Of a stretch of 64,000 nt of DNA, positions 15,872-25,268 are shown piece by piece; position 1 is the stretch's first letter, and every line of letters begins with the position of its first letter. A program made the translations under genes and the position numbers. Source of the DNA: Leucothrix mucor DSM 2157 (lineage in GTDB: Bacteria; Pseudomonadota; Gammaproteobacteria; Thiotrichales; Thiotrichaceae); the NCBI RefSeq assembly GCF_000419525.1, contig NZ_ATTE01000001.1, forward strand, positions 4,152,501 through 4,216,500, in the 5' to 3' direction. The notes under the pieces are model-generated. The model ran no database searches. It saw nothing but the letters and a program-made list of their open reading frames with translations, and had not been told where the DNA came from.

Positions 15872-17428
15872 ATGAACAGCGCAGTCGCGAAGCAAACAAT
15901 TAAAAAATGCTTTCAGACCTTAACCGACGAACAGTTGCAGCAGTACCATTTAACACACGATTATTTCACGGGGCGTCGCTTAAACGCGAACCAGTTACCG
16001 CGAATGTCGGAGAGTGATGTGGACGCTGCGATTCAGAAAAAACAACGGAATTTGAGTTGTTTGAATGAAGTGCTGTATCCGACCCCAACCTTAGGCAGTG
16101 TGCTAGGGGATGCATTGGCCGCATTGCAACGTAAGCCAGCCGTGGCTGAGTCTGCCGCGAGTCGGGCGTTTGAAAAGCCGTCAGATGATCTGTTAAACCG
16201 CGTGACCCGTTGGTTTGATCAGTATCAGGCTGAGGGTCTGGAGTCTTTGTTGTCCGCACAATCCCGCCAACTCACGGAGGCGAATATTGCGGTTATCAAA
16301 CGTGCATTTTCCCGTAACACGATTCTGATTCAGAACGCCTGCATGTTGTCTGAATTCTGGATTCGTAGCCCTCAGGACTGGAACGCAGCTGGGGATGTAG
16401 ATCTGTTTGAGCACCTGTTTGTGCAGTATGACGCGCCCGCATTTCTGAAAGTGTGTTGGTCTCAGGTGGTTGATGAAGAAAACATTCAGTGGCTGCTGTG
16501 CTTTGTGCTGTATGCACAAGGTGGAAGCCTGAAAGCTCTGGCGCATCACTTTGGCTGGACGCCGGTGAGTAGCAAACTGTGGCACCAATTGCCTGCGTGC
16601 CCGGCGAATATAGCACCGCTTCAGGCTGTGCTGTATGCCGAGTTTAAGCGCCTAGGTGGCTGGGATGAGGATTTCGCCTGCTTGATGGCGAATGAATCCT
16701 ATGTCATTGATTTGCTGAAGCCGACGTCTGAGGCGGGCCGCGAGTTCTGGTATGACACTTGCCGCTGGACGATCAGCAAGCAGTTTGAATTGCTGCCTGA
16801 GCAGAATCGCAAGGTACTGTGGTGGGCGCGTCATTGCTTAACTGAAAGTGCGCGAGTCGGTGAGTTGTATTCCTTGCAAGGTCGTAGCTTAAGCAAAGTG
16901 CTGGAAAGCATTACAGTCTACGAACAGGCACAACGTCAGATCCAGCTGGCACGTGAGCGAATGGCAGAGCGTGCCCGTCAAGTGTCTATGGCACGAGAGG
17001 AAGAACGCGAGCGTTTGGGTGAAGCCTTCCGGATTGAAGAGGAAGCGCGTCAGGCACTGATGGCGCAGCAAAACCGAGGCTATGTTGACGACTATGAGGT
17101 GATCGATGCCCGCTGGAATTCTCACGGTTGGAATTGGACCACCATTGCACTACGTGACCAGTGGCGTTTTACTGAGCTGACGACTAGTCAGGCGCTTTAT
17201 GATGAAGGCGAAGCGATGGGGCATTGTGTTGGTAGTTATTCACTGGATTGCCTGAACGGCGAGTCTGCTATTTTCTCTGTGTTGAAAGAGGGTGAGCGTG
17301 AAGTCACTCTTGAAGTCAATCCGCGCAATAAGGAGCTGGTTCAGATTCAGGGGCAATACAATAGTGACCCCTCCGGCGAGGCGGAGGCTGTTGTAAAGTC
17401 CTGGATGATGCGCGTGGTGAAGCGTTAG
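15872..17428 (+). CDS. PcfJ-like protein under a sigma-54 promoter
   Basis: A 518-residue protein. The C-terminal 75 residues match the PcfJ-like domain: GEAMGHCVGSY, then CLNGES, IFSV, VTLEV, and VQIQGQYN. A charged helical coiled-coil, rich in Arg and Glu (QLARERMAERAR and onwards), precedes it at about residues 355-405. The first 350 residues are mostly helical, with many Trp and Cys, and I do not recognise them. PcfJ domains are known from conjugative plasmids, phages and chromosomes, without an established biochemical role. GGAGG lies 5 nt before ATG 15872, which decides the start over ATG 15860. It has its own sigma-54 promoter and terminator, directly after the nitrate operon. Confidence 0.75.
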   Translation: MNSAVAKQTIKKCFQTLTDEQLQQYHLTHDYFTGRRLNANQLPRMSESDVDAAIQKKQRNLSCLNEVLYPTPTLGSVLGDALAALQRKPAVAESAASRAFEKPSDDLLNRVTRWFDQYQAEGLESLLSAQSRQLTEANIAVIKRAFSRNTILIQNACMLSEFWIRSPQDWNAAGDVDLFEHLFVQYDAPAFLKVCWSQVVDEENIQWLLCFVLYAQGGSLKALAHHFGWTPVSSKLWHQLPACPANIAPLQAVLYAEFKRLGGWDEDFACLMANESYVIDLLKPTSEAGREFWYDTCRWTISKQFELLPEQNRKVLWWARHCLTESARVGELYSLQGRSLSKVLESITVYEQAQRQIQLARERMAERARQVSMAREEERERLGEAFRIEEEARQALMAQQNRGYVDDYEVIDARWNSHGWNWTTIALRDQWRFTELTTSQALYDEGEAMGHCVGSYSLDCLNGESAIFSVLKEGEREVTLEVNPRNKELVQIQGQYNSDPSGEAEAVVKSWMMRVVKR

Positions 17429-17438
17429 TCCGCCATAA

Positions 17439-17464
17439 AAAAGGGCCTGTAAAAAGGCCCTTTT
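17439..17464. terminator. Bidirectional terminator between the PcfJ-like gene and tyrS
   Basis: AAAAGGGCC at 17439-17447 pairs with GGCCCTTTT at 17456-17464 around an 8-nt loop. It has A/T runs on both sides and lies between two convergent genes. Confidence 0.88.
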
Positions 17465-17499
17465 CTTGTGCTGCAAATGCTGATGATTGCCGCCAGTAC

Positions 17500-18780
17500 T
17501 TATTCAACTACAACCAAGTACTTATTTTTCTTACCCTTTTGTACCAGAATAAACTCGCCATTTAGCAAGTCAGCCTCTGTAATAATGCCATCCACAGTCA
17601 CTTTCTCTTTATTAATGCTAATGCTGTTTTCGCTAAGGCTACGACGTGCTTCACCTTTAGAGGCCATAATGCCAGTCTCGGTGGACAAGAAGCTGACCAA
17701 GTCCAACTCACCCTCATGACCATCACGCTTCAAGGTATAAGTCGGTACACCTTCCAATACTTCCAGAAGCTCTGACTTATTAAGCGCCATTAAGTCTTCT
17801 TTGCTGCCTTTAAACAGTGCCTGAGAGGCTTTGACCGCTTGGTCATAAGCTTCTTGGCCATGAATCATTACTGTAATCGCTTCGGCTAGTTTCTGCTGTA
17901 AAGCACGCTGATGAGGTGCTTCACGATGTGCCGTAATCAGTGTATCAATCTCATCCAGTGGCAACAGCGTAAAGCGCTTGATAAACACTTCCGCATCGTC
18001 ATCCGATGCATTCAACCAGAACTGGTAAAACTTGTAAGGGCTGGTTTTTGCGGGATCAAGCCAGATATTGCCGCCTTCACTTTTACCAAACTTGCTGCCA
18101 TCTGATTTAGTAATCAGCGGGCAGGTAAAGGCAAATGCTTCACCGCCATCCATACGGCGGATTAACTCAGTACCTGCGGTGATGTTACCCCACTGATCGG
18201 AGCCACCCATTTGGATTTTAACGCCAGTGTTTTTGTACAGGTGGTAAAAGTCGTAGCCTTGGATCAGCTGGTAGGAGAATTCTGTAAACGACAGGCCACT
18301 TTCCAAGCGGCTTTTCACCGAATCTTTGGCCATCATGTAGTTTACGGTCAGGTGCTTGCCGACATTGCGCAGGAAGTCCAGCGCGCCCATGTCTTTAAAC
18401 CAGTCGTAGTTATTTTCAAGGCGGGCAGGGTTGCCAGCGCATTCAAAGTCCAGCAGGTTTTGCAGTTGCTTGCGAACGCCCGCTTGGTTGTGGCGAAGGG
18501 TTTCCTCATCCAGCAAGTTACGCTCGGCGCTTTTGCCAGAAGGGTCGCCAATCATGCCAGTTGCGCCGCCGACTAGGGCAACGGGGGTGTGACCATACTT
18601 TTGCAGGAAAACGAGTAGCATCATGGTAGCCAAATTGCCGACGTGCATTGAGTCAGCAGTCGGGTCGACGCCCACATACGCAGCAACACTTTCTTTGGCT
18701 AATAATTCTTCAGTACCAGGCATAATGTCCTGGATCATGCCGCGCGCTCTTAACTCTTCGATCACATTCATGGTGTGCAT
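17500..18780 (-). CDS. tyrS: Tyrosyl-tRNA synthetase
   Basis: A 426-residue class I aminoacyl-tRNA synthetase charging tRNA-Tyr. It has the tyrosine/ATP site [15 protein letters not shown] (HIGH-type signature HVGN), [13 protein letters not shown], the tyrosine pocket [18 protein letters not shown] and the KMSKS-type loop KFGKSEGG. The C-terminus contains an S4-type RNA-binding segment ([14 protein letters not shown]). The length matches the E. coli protein (424). The first ATG at 18780 has AGGT close upstream; a second ATG three codons later is an equal alternative. It converges with the PcfJ-like gene and lies downstream of a diguanylate cyclase gene on the same strand. Confidence 0.97.
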   Translation of the reverse strand: MHTMNVIEELRARGMIQDIMPGTEELLAKESVAAYVGVDPTADSMHVGNLATMMLLVFLQKYGHTPVALVGGATGMIGDPSGKSAERNLLDEETLRHNQAGVRKQLQNLLDFECAGNPARLENNYDWFKDMGALDFLRNVGKHLTVNYMMAKDSVKSRLESGLSFTEFSYQLIQGYDFYHLYKNTGVKIQMGGSDQWGNITAGTELIRRMDGGEAFAFTCPLITKSDGSKFGKSEGGNIWLDPAKTSPYKFYQFWLNASDDDAEVFIKRFTLLPLDEIDTLITAHREAPHQRALQQKLAEAITVMIHGQEAYDQAVKASQALFKGSKEDLMALNKSELLEVLEGVPTYTLKRDGHEGELDLVSFLSTETGIMASKGEARRSLSENSISINKEKVTVDGIITEADLLNGEFILVQKGKKNKYLVVVE

Positions 18781-18907
18781 TTACCTTGCGTTTTCATACG
18801 GATAACAGCGAACTTTGCCGCGAATCGATCCCGCTTTCAAGGGCGGAATCAAATTCTTGGCATAAATATTTTCCGAAAACGCCTAGGTGGCTGTTTTAAC
18901 TATAGTT

Positions 18908-20056
18908 TCAGGCTGGCGCGTGAACTTTTTCTTTCTGTTTAGTTTCAACGTGTTTTGCATCGATCGCATTAGGGTTGATAGGGCCCTTTTTGTAGGACAT
19001 GCACACACGATCGCGACCATTGTCTTTCGCCTTGTACAGCGCGCGATCAGCTAGATCAATGACTTCTAAGGTACGCAGCTTTTCGCTCACTTCGCACACA
19101 CCAATACTGATGGTGATATGGCCTGCTTTGCCAAAGAAGTGGTTTTTGATTGCCATGCGAATGGATTCTGCAACTTCCAATGCTCTGCCATTGCCGGCAT
19201 TTGGCAGCACGATCATGAATTCTTCACCACCCCAGCGTCCGACGATGTCACGAGCGCGGGATTCTTGCTTCAGTATTTCGGCGACTTCTTTAAGTACCGT
19301 ATCACCGACCAAGTGGCCGTACTGATCATTAACCGTTTTGAAGTGATCGATATCCAGCAGCATGACGGCATAGGTATCGTTGTTTAGGCTGTAACTAGCA
19401 CGCTGCGCATAAAGTGCTTTATCAAGTTTTGTTCGATTCCACAGGCTAGTTAGTTTGTCGGTCAGTGCTTGTTTACGGAGCTCTTCACGCTCTAGCATGA
19501 TGCTGACAATCGTGGAGCACATCTTCAACAGGCGCTCATGGAAAGTCGTCGGTTTGCGGTGCTGAAAGGATGCCAGTGCAAAGGTACCAATGGCTTGGCC
19601 TTGGCGGTTATAAACCGGCACAGACCAGCATGAACAGACTCCCAAGTCGGCAGCCAAGTCCCTGATATTGCTCCAAGTTGGGTCGGTCGAGGTATCGTAA
19701 ACATAAGTAGCGGCTTGTCGGTACACCGCTTGCGCACAAGAACCATTGCCTTCGCCTGGCTCAATGGCGACAAACTTGACTTGTGCTTCTACGGGCATAC
19801 TTGGCGCATTGATCACATTCAGCGTGCCGTCATTCGGACTCTTTAACATAACGCTACCAATCGCGTTATCGACCATGGACTCACAGAGCTGGCAGACTTG
19901 ATCCAGAATCTCGTTTTCTTTCTTATCTTGAGCGATTGAATTTAAAATCAGTTGTTGCAGGGCTAAAATAGATTCGAATTGATCGGCCGTTGTTGGGACT
20001 GTATCGACCATCACAGTATCGGGGCGTACGGGGCTGAATGTTTTATAGTTGTTCAT
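18908..20056 (-). CDS. GAF-GGDEF diguanylate cyclase
   Basis: A 382-residue cytosolic enzyme predicted to make cyclic di-GMP. A GAF-type sensor domain spans about residues 25-195 (NGSCAQAVYRQ, WSVPVYNRQGQAIGTFAL). The GGDEF domain spans about 205-355, with LTSLWNRTKLD, DIDHFKTVND, the active motif RWGGEEF, and the inhibitory RxxD I-site (RARD) five residues before it. Both catalytic and product-feedback features are therefore intact. The last 25 residues are a basic tail. No membrane segment is seen, so the signal is probably cytosolic. It is encoded upstream of tyrS but 127 bp away; cotranscription is possible but unproven. Confidence 0.93.
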   Translation of the reverse strand: MNNYKTFSPVRPDTVMVDTVPTTADQFESILALQQLILNSIAQDKKENEILDQVCQLCESMVDNAIGSVMLKSPNDGTLNVINAPSMPVEAQVKFVAIEPGEGNGSCAQAVYRQAATYVYDTSTDPTWSNIRDLAADLGVCSCWSVPVYNRQGQAIGTFALASFQHRKPTTFHERLLKMCSTIVSIMLEREELRKQALTDKLTSLWNRTKLDKALYAQRASYSLNNDTYAVMLLDIDHFKTVNDQYGHLVGDTVLKEVAEILKQESRARDIVGRWGGEEFMIVLPNAGNGRALEVAESIRMAIKNHFFGKAGHITISIGVCEVSEKLRTLEVIDLADRALYKAKDNGRDRVCMSYKKGPINPNAIDAKHVETKQKEKVHAPA

Positions 20057-20118
20057 TGGGGCGTACCTTTCTTATGTAGATCCTGACGGGGGATGAGGAT
20101 CTTTCTTATTAGCGGCCT

Positions 20119-20181
20119 GAAGCTGATTGTTATAATTATTACCTGTCAGGAACAGCTCGATAATAGCCGGTAATCAGCTTC
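20119..20181. repeat. Long-spaced inverted repeat upstream of the cyclase gene
   Basis: GAAGCTGATT at 20119-20128 is matched by its reverse complement at 20172-20181 with a 43-nt spacer. It lies in the 205-bp gap between the cyclase gene and the lipoprotein gene. It could be part of a cruciform, a leader fold or a terminator for the lipoprotein gene. I cannot decide. Confidence 0.4.
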
Positions 20182-20261
20182 GTGACACCAGCTATCAGAC
20201 GAGTGTGAACCTAATCCGCTAAACGGTACAGCTCATACAGCCACATCAAAAGCAACTTTGA

Positions 20262-20660
20262 TTAATCGATGCACAAGCCTGGTTGAGCAACGCCTTTAAG
20301 CACTTCAGCCCAGCAGCCGAAGGGTTGGTTAGAGCTCTGACATTGCCCCGTTACTTGTTTACCCGGCTCACCAACACCGGTCAGGCAGCGTCTTTCGCAT
20401 TCACTGCTATCGGTACAACTTTTTCCGGCATCGCCCGTTGGAATGGTGCAAGCCATAAAACCACCTAAGCCTACTTTGCCCCAAGTGCCACCTTGCTGTT
20501 TGCAGCTGGCTTCATCCTTAGGAGTAACGTTGGTCGAGTTATCGACGACCTTGATATCGATCTTTTTATTATCAACAGGGTCTGGTTTGCTGCCATTGCA
20601 GGCGACTAGCGCACTGGATAATACGATTAGAGTAACTAGCGCCATCAGTTGTGCTTTCAT
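20262..20660 (-). CDS. Cysteine-rich lipoprotein of unknown function
   Basis: A 132-residue predicted lipoprotein. A signal peptide ends in the lipobox SALVAC, placing the lipidated cysteine at residue 21. The mature part starts with a Lys/Asp-rich linker and continues with a compact region holding eight cysteines (including CTDSSECERRC and FGCWAEV), which suggests a small disulfide-stabilised domain in the periplasm. AAGGAATT lies just before the ATG. I do not recognise the family; the gene seems to stand alone between the cyclase gene and an EamA transporter gene. Confidence 0.78.
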   Translation of the reverse strand: MKAQLMALVTLIVLSSALVACNGSKPDPVDNKKIDIKVVDNSTNVTPKDEASCKQQGGTWGKVGLGGFMACTIPTGDAGKSCTDSSECERRCLTGVGEPGKQVTGQCQSSNQPFGCWAEVLKGVAQPGLCID

Positions 20661-20729
20661 AATAATTCCTTGGGTTTATCGGCCGGTTTTCAGCTCCATT
20701 TAAAGTATAGGAGAGTTATCACCACTTTA

Positions 20730-21635
20730 TTATGGTTTGGTCTCGCTGATGATTTTAGTCGGTTTTTTGACCACTAGATAGACCCCTAATACTGTCAACA
20801 GAATCGCGCCAATGGCAATCGGCGGCAGCGCTTCATCAAAGAGCAGCCAAGCTTCTACACACGCCACTAGCGGCACCAGATAGAAATAGCTGGCGACCTT
20901 GGAAGCTTCTCCTTCGCGAATCATGTACATGAGCAACAAAATCGCGCTAACCGATAGGCCCAGTACCAACCACGCTAGTGCCATGATGAGCTGTGTGCTC
21001 CAGATCACTTCGCGGGTTTCAAATCCCCAAGCCAATAGGCCCATCAGCACGCTGGTACTCACGTATTGCCAAAATGAGCCGGTCAGCAAGTCGACACCGC
21101 CGCCGAAGCGTTTCTGGTATAAGGTGCCAATCGAAATGGCAATCAGCGCCATAATGGCAAAGCCGATAGCCAGCGGCGTCATCTCAACATTCGCTTGCTG
21201 GCGCGTGCTGAGAATAACGGCAATCACACCGACCAAGCCCAAGGCCAGCCCCGTCCATTGCATAGCTCGCAAGCGCTCTCCCATCAGCTGCCAGCTCAGT
21301 AGGGCGGTTAGCACCGGCTGCACACCGACGATAATGGCAGCAATCCCCGCTGGCATGTCCAATTTAATCGCGGCAAAGATGCCACCGAGGTAGACGCCAT
21401 GGATCAGTGCACCAGCGACCATTTGATGTCCGGCTAAGCGCAACGGCGGCCACTTGGCTTTAAAGATCAGGCATAGCAGCAAAAACACCGCGATGGTAAA
21501 CACCATTCGAATAAACAATAAATAGAACGGTTCGATATACGGCAGCGCATATTTAGCGCCGATAAATCCGGTGCTCCACAGAAAAACAAATAGGATGGGG
21601 ATCAAGCGAATTAGCTTGGAGTCGGCTGCTGGCAT
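20730..21635 (-). CDS. EamA/DMT-superfamily transporter
   Basis: A 301-residue membrane protein with ten predicted helices in two EamA repeats. The first repeat has FVFLWSTGFIGAKYALP and an end PVLTALLSWQLMGERL; the second ends VPLVACVEAWLLFDEALPP. These are typical drug/metabolite exporter signatures; substrates in the family range from amino acids to nucleobases. The start is uncertain: an ATG at 21683 would add 16 residues, and neither site has a strong ribosome-binding sequence. The gene is divergent from xdhC, so a role in purine metabolism is possible but only suggested by position. Confidence 0.85.
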   Translation of the reverse strand: MPAADSKLIRLIPILFVFLWSTGFIGAKYALPYIEPFYLLFIRMVFTIAVFLLLCLIFKAKWPPLRLAGHQMVAGALIHGVYLGGIFAAIKLDMPAGIAAIIVGVQPVLTALLSWQLMGERLRAMQWTGLALGLVGVIAVILSTRQQANVEMTPLAIGFAIMALIAISIGTLYQKRFGGGVDLLTGSFWQYVSTSVLMGLLAWGFETREVIWSTQLIMALAWLVLGLSVSAILLLMYMIREGEASKVASYFYLVPLVACVEAWLLFDEALPPIAIGAILLTVLGVYLVVKKPTKIISETKP

Positions 21636-21748
21636 AAATAGCTCGTAATTTAGTGAGGGGAGGGAGCGGGAACGCGCTATCATACTCCGTTCGGATTATT
21701 GTCCCAGCCTGATTTATACCCGATAAGTTTCGTGCAGGAAATTCTTAA

Positions 21749-22549
21749 ATGCCACATTGGATAGATAAACTCGCTACTCATTCGCCAGCTAGCCAAGCGG
21801 CGGTACTGGTTACCGTGACGGAGATTCGTGGCTCGACACCTCGTGAAGTCGGTACCACCATGCTGGTATTTGCTAATCAGTTTTTTGGCACGATCGGCGG
21901 CGGTAATCTGGAGTATCAAGCTCTGGAGATTGCCAGACAACAACTGGCGCAAAGTGAGCCGGATAAACAACAGCGTTTTCCACTGGCGGCACGCTTGGGT
22001 CAATGCTGCGGAGGTTGGGTGAGTTTGTCGTTTTCCACAGTGATGCCGGATGCGCTCTGGCAGTCACAGTTTCGTGAAACGATCTCCTTGGAAGAAGTGG
22101 GCTTTCCTGTGCTACTTTTTGGTGCAGGGCATGTCGGTCAGGCACTGGTTGATGTACTGCAAAACTTACCGTGTCGCGTGACTTGGATTGATTCACGGGA
22201 AACATTATTCCCAAAGCAAGTTCCTGCCAATGTGCAAATCATCTGCCACGATGCGCCGGAATCGGAGATTGAGACTGCACCAGATAATGCCCACTGCCTA
22301 ATTATGACGCATAGCCACACACTGGATTTTGAGCTGGTACGGGCTGCATTGCCGCGCAAATTCCCCTATTTGGGCTTAATCGGCTCGCAAACTAAACGGC
22401 ATAATTTTGAACAGCGACTGCGCCAACGGGGTGTTGATGAGGCGACGCTGGAAGGCCTGACCTGTCCGATTGGTGTTGCGGGTATCTCAGGTAAGCAACC
22501 TGAGGTGATCGCCATTTCAATTGCGGCACAATTATTGCAGTTACAATAA
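21749..22549 (+). CDS. xdhC: Xanthine dehydrogenase accessory protein XdhC
   Basis: A 266-residue protein of the XdhC/CoxI family, which binds molybdenum cofactor and inserts its sulfurated form into xanthine dehydrogenase. The N-terminal XdhC_CoxI segment has VTEIRGSTPREVGTTMLV, GTIGGGNLEYQA and LGQCCGG. The C-terminal Rossmann segment has LLFGAGHVGQAL and ends LGLIGSQTKRHNF and CPIGVAGISGKQPEVIAISIAAQLL. The xdhA/xdhB genes it serves are not in the window. It starts a short run xdhC, puuD-like, guaD on one strand, all of purine breakdown. Confidence 0.95.
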   Translation: MPHWIDKLATHSPASQAAVLVTVTEIRGSTPREVGTTMLVFANQFFGTIGGGNLEYQALEIARQQLAQSEPDKQQRFPLAARLGQCCGGWVSLSFSTVMPDALWQSQFRETISLEEVGFPVLLFGAGHVGQALVDVLQNLPCRVTWIDSRETLFPKQVPANVQIICHDAPESEIETAPDNAHCLIMTHSHTLDFELVRAALPRKFPYLGLIGSQTKRHNFEQRLRQRGVDEATLEGLTCPIGVAGISGKQPEVIAISIAAQLLQLQ

Positions 22550-22610
22550 TGCTGCAACGCAAGGTAAGATAACGGCATACTGTCGATTCACACAAGCATA
22601 AGAGGTGCAC

Positions 22611-23804
22611 ATGGAAGCTTATTTATGGGATTGGGCCAATTTATTAATGCGCTGGTTACATGTCATTGTGGGCATTGCCTGGATTGGTGCTTCGTTCTAT
22701 TTTGTGATGTTGGATAACTCAATCCGACCTTCAAAAAAAGAGTCCGATAAAAAGCGGGGTGTGCATGGCGAGCTATGGGCCGTTCATGGCGGTGGCTTTT
22801 ATCATAGCCAAAAATTTCTAACTGGTCCGAAAGACGAGCCGCTGAGTGAAAATCTGCATTGGTCATACTGGGAAGCTTACAGCACGTGGCTCTCGGGTAT
22901 GGGGTTGATGCTTATTGTGTATTGGGTCGGTGCAAAAGCTTATCTGATTGATGTCAGCGTAATGGACCTGACGCCTACGCAGGCAATTAGCATTAGTATT
23001 GCCTTTATTGCTTTGTCATGGATTATTTATGATCAGCTATGTCGCCGTTTAGAAGGGCGCGATAATCTACTGGCTGCCGCGGTCTTTGTACTGATTCTGG
23101 CCTGCGACTATGTCCTATTCCAGATTTTCAGTGCACGAGCTGCTTACCTGCATGTCGGCGCAATTATGGGCACCATGATGGTCGCCAATGTGGCAATGCG
23201 TATCATTCCCGGTCAGCGGCGCATGGTAAAACAAATCCGCATGGGCGTTCCTGTCGATGGCCGTCCGGGCCTGATTGGTAAGCAGCGCTCCGTGCATAAC
23301 ACCTACTTCACCTTGCCAGTGCTGTTTATTATGATCAGCACGCATTACCCAATGACCTTTAGCCATGAAAAAGGCTGGTTGGTATTGGCGGTAATTATGA
23401 TGGCGGGTGTATTTATTCGTCAGTTCTTTGTGCTGAAACATCAGGGTAAAAAGGTTTGGTTGTATCCGGTTTTGGGTGTGGCATTGCTGGGTTCCCTGAT
23501 CGTGGCCTTATCGCCAAATATGTACAAATCCCCAATGGCTGATCAGCCGGTTGCTGCCGTTAGCGATGCAGATGCGCTCGCCATTGTGCAAACACGTTGC
23601 GCGATGTGCCATGCGGAAGTACCTAACTATCCGGGCTTCTATCAAGCACCAAAAGGCATCATCTTAGAAACGCAGGCGCAGCTTGAGCAACACGCCACCT
23701 TAATTGCCAGTACAGTAGCCAGCAAATACATGCCACTGGCGAATCTGAGTAAGATTACGGATGAAGAGCGCGCTCAAATTGCCAAATGGTTTGCTGACAG
23801 ATAG
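22611..23804 (+). CDS. puuD: Membrane-bound urate oxidase (PuuD type) with cytochrome c domain
   Basis: A 397-residue inner-membrane protein with an N-terminal eight-helix urate oxidase domain (RWLHVIVGIAWIGASFYFV, HGELWAVHGGGFYHSQK) and a C-terminal cytochrome c module with the haem motif CAMCH near residue 331. Proteins of this type oxidise urate to 5-hydroxyisourate and pass electrons to the respiratory chain instead of making peroxide. ATG 22611 is chosen over GTG 22605 because AAGAGG sits 5 nt upstream. It lies between xdhC and guaD, which supports the assignment: guanine to xanthine to urate to allantoin. The later steps are not encoded here. Confidence 0.9.
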   Translation: MEAYLWDWANLLMRWLHVIVGIAWIGASFYFVMLDNSIRPSKKESDKKRGVHGELWAVHGGGFYHSQKFLTGPKDEPLSENLHWSYWEAYSTWLSGMGLMLIVYWVGAKAYLIDVSVMDLTPTQAISISIAFIALSWIIYDQLCRRLEGRDNLLAAAVFVLILACDYVLFQIFSARAAYLHVGAIMGTMMVANVAMRIIPGQRRMVKQIRMGVPVDGRPGLIGKQRSVHNTYFTLPVLFIMISTHYPMTFSHEKGWLVLAVIMMAGVFIRQFFVLKHQGKKVWLYPVLGVALLGSLIVALSPNMYKSPMADQPVAAVSDADALAIVQTRCAMCHAEVPNYPGFYQAPKGIILETQAQLEQHATLIASTVASKYMPLANLSKITDEERAQIAKWFADR

Positions 23805-23820
23805 TAAGGAAGGGATATTG

Positions 23821-25137
23821 ATGACACGCTTAAACGCCGTTCGTGGCCCCATTCTGCACTTTATCGCTAATCCTTCGCAGTGTGCGGAGGATGTGGAATC
23901 CAGCTATCAGTATTTTAGTGATGGCATGCTGGTATTGGATAAGGGCCGTATCGCCGCTTGTGGTGAGGCGGGTAGCTTGCTGGCCAAGTATCAGCTGGAA
24001 GGCATTGAGCTGGAGATAGAAAGCTACCCAGATAAGTTGATTATGCCGGGCTTTATTGATACCCATACGCATTACCCACAGACGGATGTGATCGGTAGTT
24101 ATGGTGCGCAGCTGCTGGACTGGCTGCAAACCTATACCTTCCCGATGGAGTTGCGCTTTGCCGATGCGGCGCTGGCCAATGAAGTCGCTAACTTCTTCTG
24201 CGATGAGCTACTGAGAAACGGCACGACCTCGGCGATGGTGTTTGCCACCGTACACCCGACTTCGGTGGATGCGATCTTCGAAGCCGCCAATGCGCGGAAT
24301 ATGAGGCTTATGGCGGGCAAGGTCATGATGGACCGCCATGCGCCCGCTGAGCTTTGCGATACCGCTGAAACAAGCTATGAACAAAGCCGTGAGCTGATTC
24401 TGAAGTGGCATGATAAAGACCGCTTAAGCTATGCCATCACGCCACGCTTTGCACCCACGTCAACTGAGCAGCAACTAGAAGCGGCAGGCAAATTATTTGC
24501 TGAGTTTGAGGGCGTTTACCTGCAGTCACATGTCGCTGAAAACCTGGATGAAGTGGCATGGGTGAAGGAATTGTTTCCTTGGAGCCGCAGCTATCTGGGC
24601 GTGTATGACCACTACGGTTTGCTGGGTGAGCGAGCAATTTACGCGCATTGCATTTATCTGGATCAGCAGGATCACCAGCGAATGGCTGAGACCGGCACGG
24701 CGATGTCATTTTGTCCCACCTCGAACTTGTTTTTAGGTAGCGGCTTATTTGATATGAATGCGGCACAGGCTGCTGGCATTCGAGTGGGAATGGCCACTGA
24801 TGTTGGTGGCGGTACCAGCTTCAGTATGCTGCAAACCTTAAATGAAGCCTACAAAGTGTTACAGCTTAATGGCCAGAGCTTGTCGCCATTCCAAGCCTTT
24901 TACCAAGCCACCTTAGGCAGCGCAGAATCGCTTAGGATGGATGACAAAGTGGGTAACTTTGAAGTCGGCAAAGAGGCTGATTTTATCGTCATCGACTTGG
25001 CGGCAACGCCATTAATAAAGCGCCGCATGGAGCACGCTAACAATCTCAAAGAGCAATTATTTGCGCTGATGATGTTAGGTGACGATCGCAATATCGAAGC
25101 GGCTTATGTCATGGGTGAGTGCCGTTACCACCGTTAA
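23821..25137 (+). CDS. guaD: Guanine deaminase
   Basis: A 438-residue amidohydrolase that converts guanine to xanthine and ammonia. It has the zinc-binding segment PGFIDTHTHYPQTDVIGSY, the family-specific LLDWLQTYTFP, the second histidine segment YLQSHVAEN, AHCIYL, SFCPTSNLFLGSG, and the catalytic aspartate in ATDVGGGTSFSM. AAGGAAGGG precedes ATG 23821, just 16 bp after the urate oxidase gene; a longer in-frame start would overlap that gene with no ribosome site. The gene order links guanine salvage to xanthine dehydrogenase and urate oxidation. Confidence 0.96.
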   Translation: MTRLNAVRGPILHFIANPSQCAEDVESSYQYFSDGMLVLDKGRIAACGEAGSLLAKYQLEGIELEIESYPDKLIMPGFIDTHTHYPQTDVIGSYGAQLLDWLQTYTFPMELRFADAALANEVANFFCDELLRNGTTSAMVFATVHPTSVDAIFEAANARNMRLMAGKVMMDRHAPAELCDTAETSYEQSRELILKWHDKDRLSYAITPRFAPTSTEQQLEAAGKLFAEFEGVYLQSHVAENLDEVAWVKELFPWSRSYLGVYDHYGLLGERAIYAHCIYLDQQDHQRMAETGTAMSFCPTSNLFLGSGLFDMNAAQAAGIRVGMATDVGGGTSFSMLQTLNEAYKVLQLNGQSLSPFQAFYQATLGSAESLRMDDKVGNFEVGKEADFIVIDLAATPLIKRRMEHANNLKEQLFALMMLGDDRNIEAAYVMGECRYHR

Positions 25138-25168
25138 GCCGGTTCATCAGGACTAATATCTTAGTTTA

Positions 25169-25193
25169 CGACGAGCCGTAACCGCGCTCGTCG
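25169..25193 (+). terminator. Hairpin after guaD
   Basis: CGACGAGC at 25169-25176 pairs with GCTCGTCG at 25186-25193 around a 9-nt loop, 32 nt after the guaD stop. No T run follows, so it is a weak or Rho-assisted terminator candidate. Confidence 0.45.
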
Positions 25194-25268
25194 GCCCATT
25201 AAGATTAGACTCAGATATCTCGGCGTAGGCTTGTAATTAAATATTACTGGTCCCTTCGTCCCCTGTTT

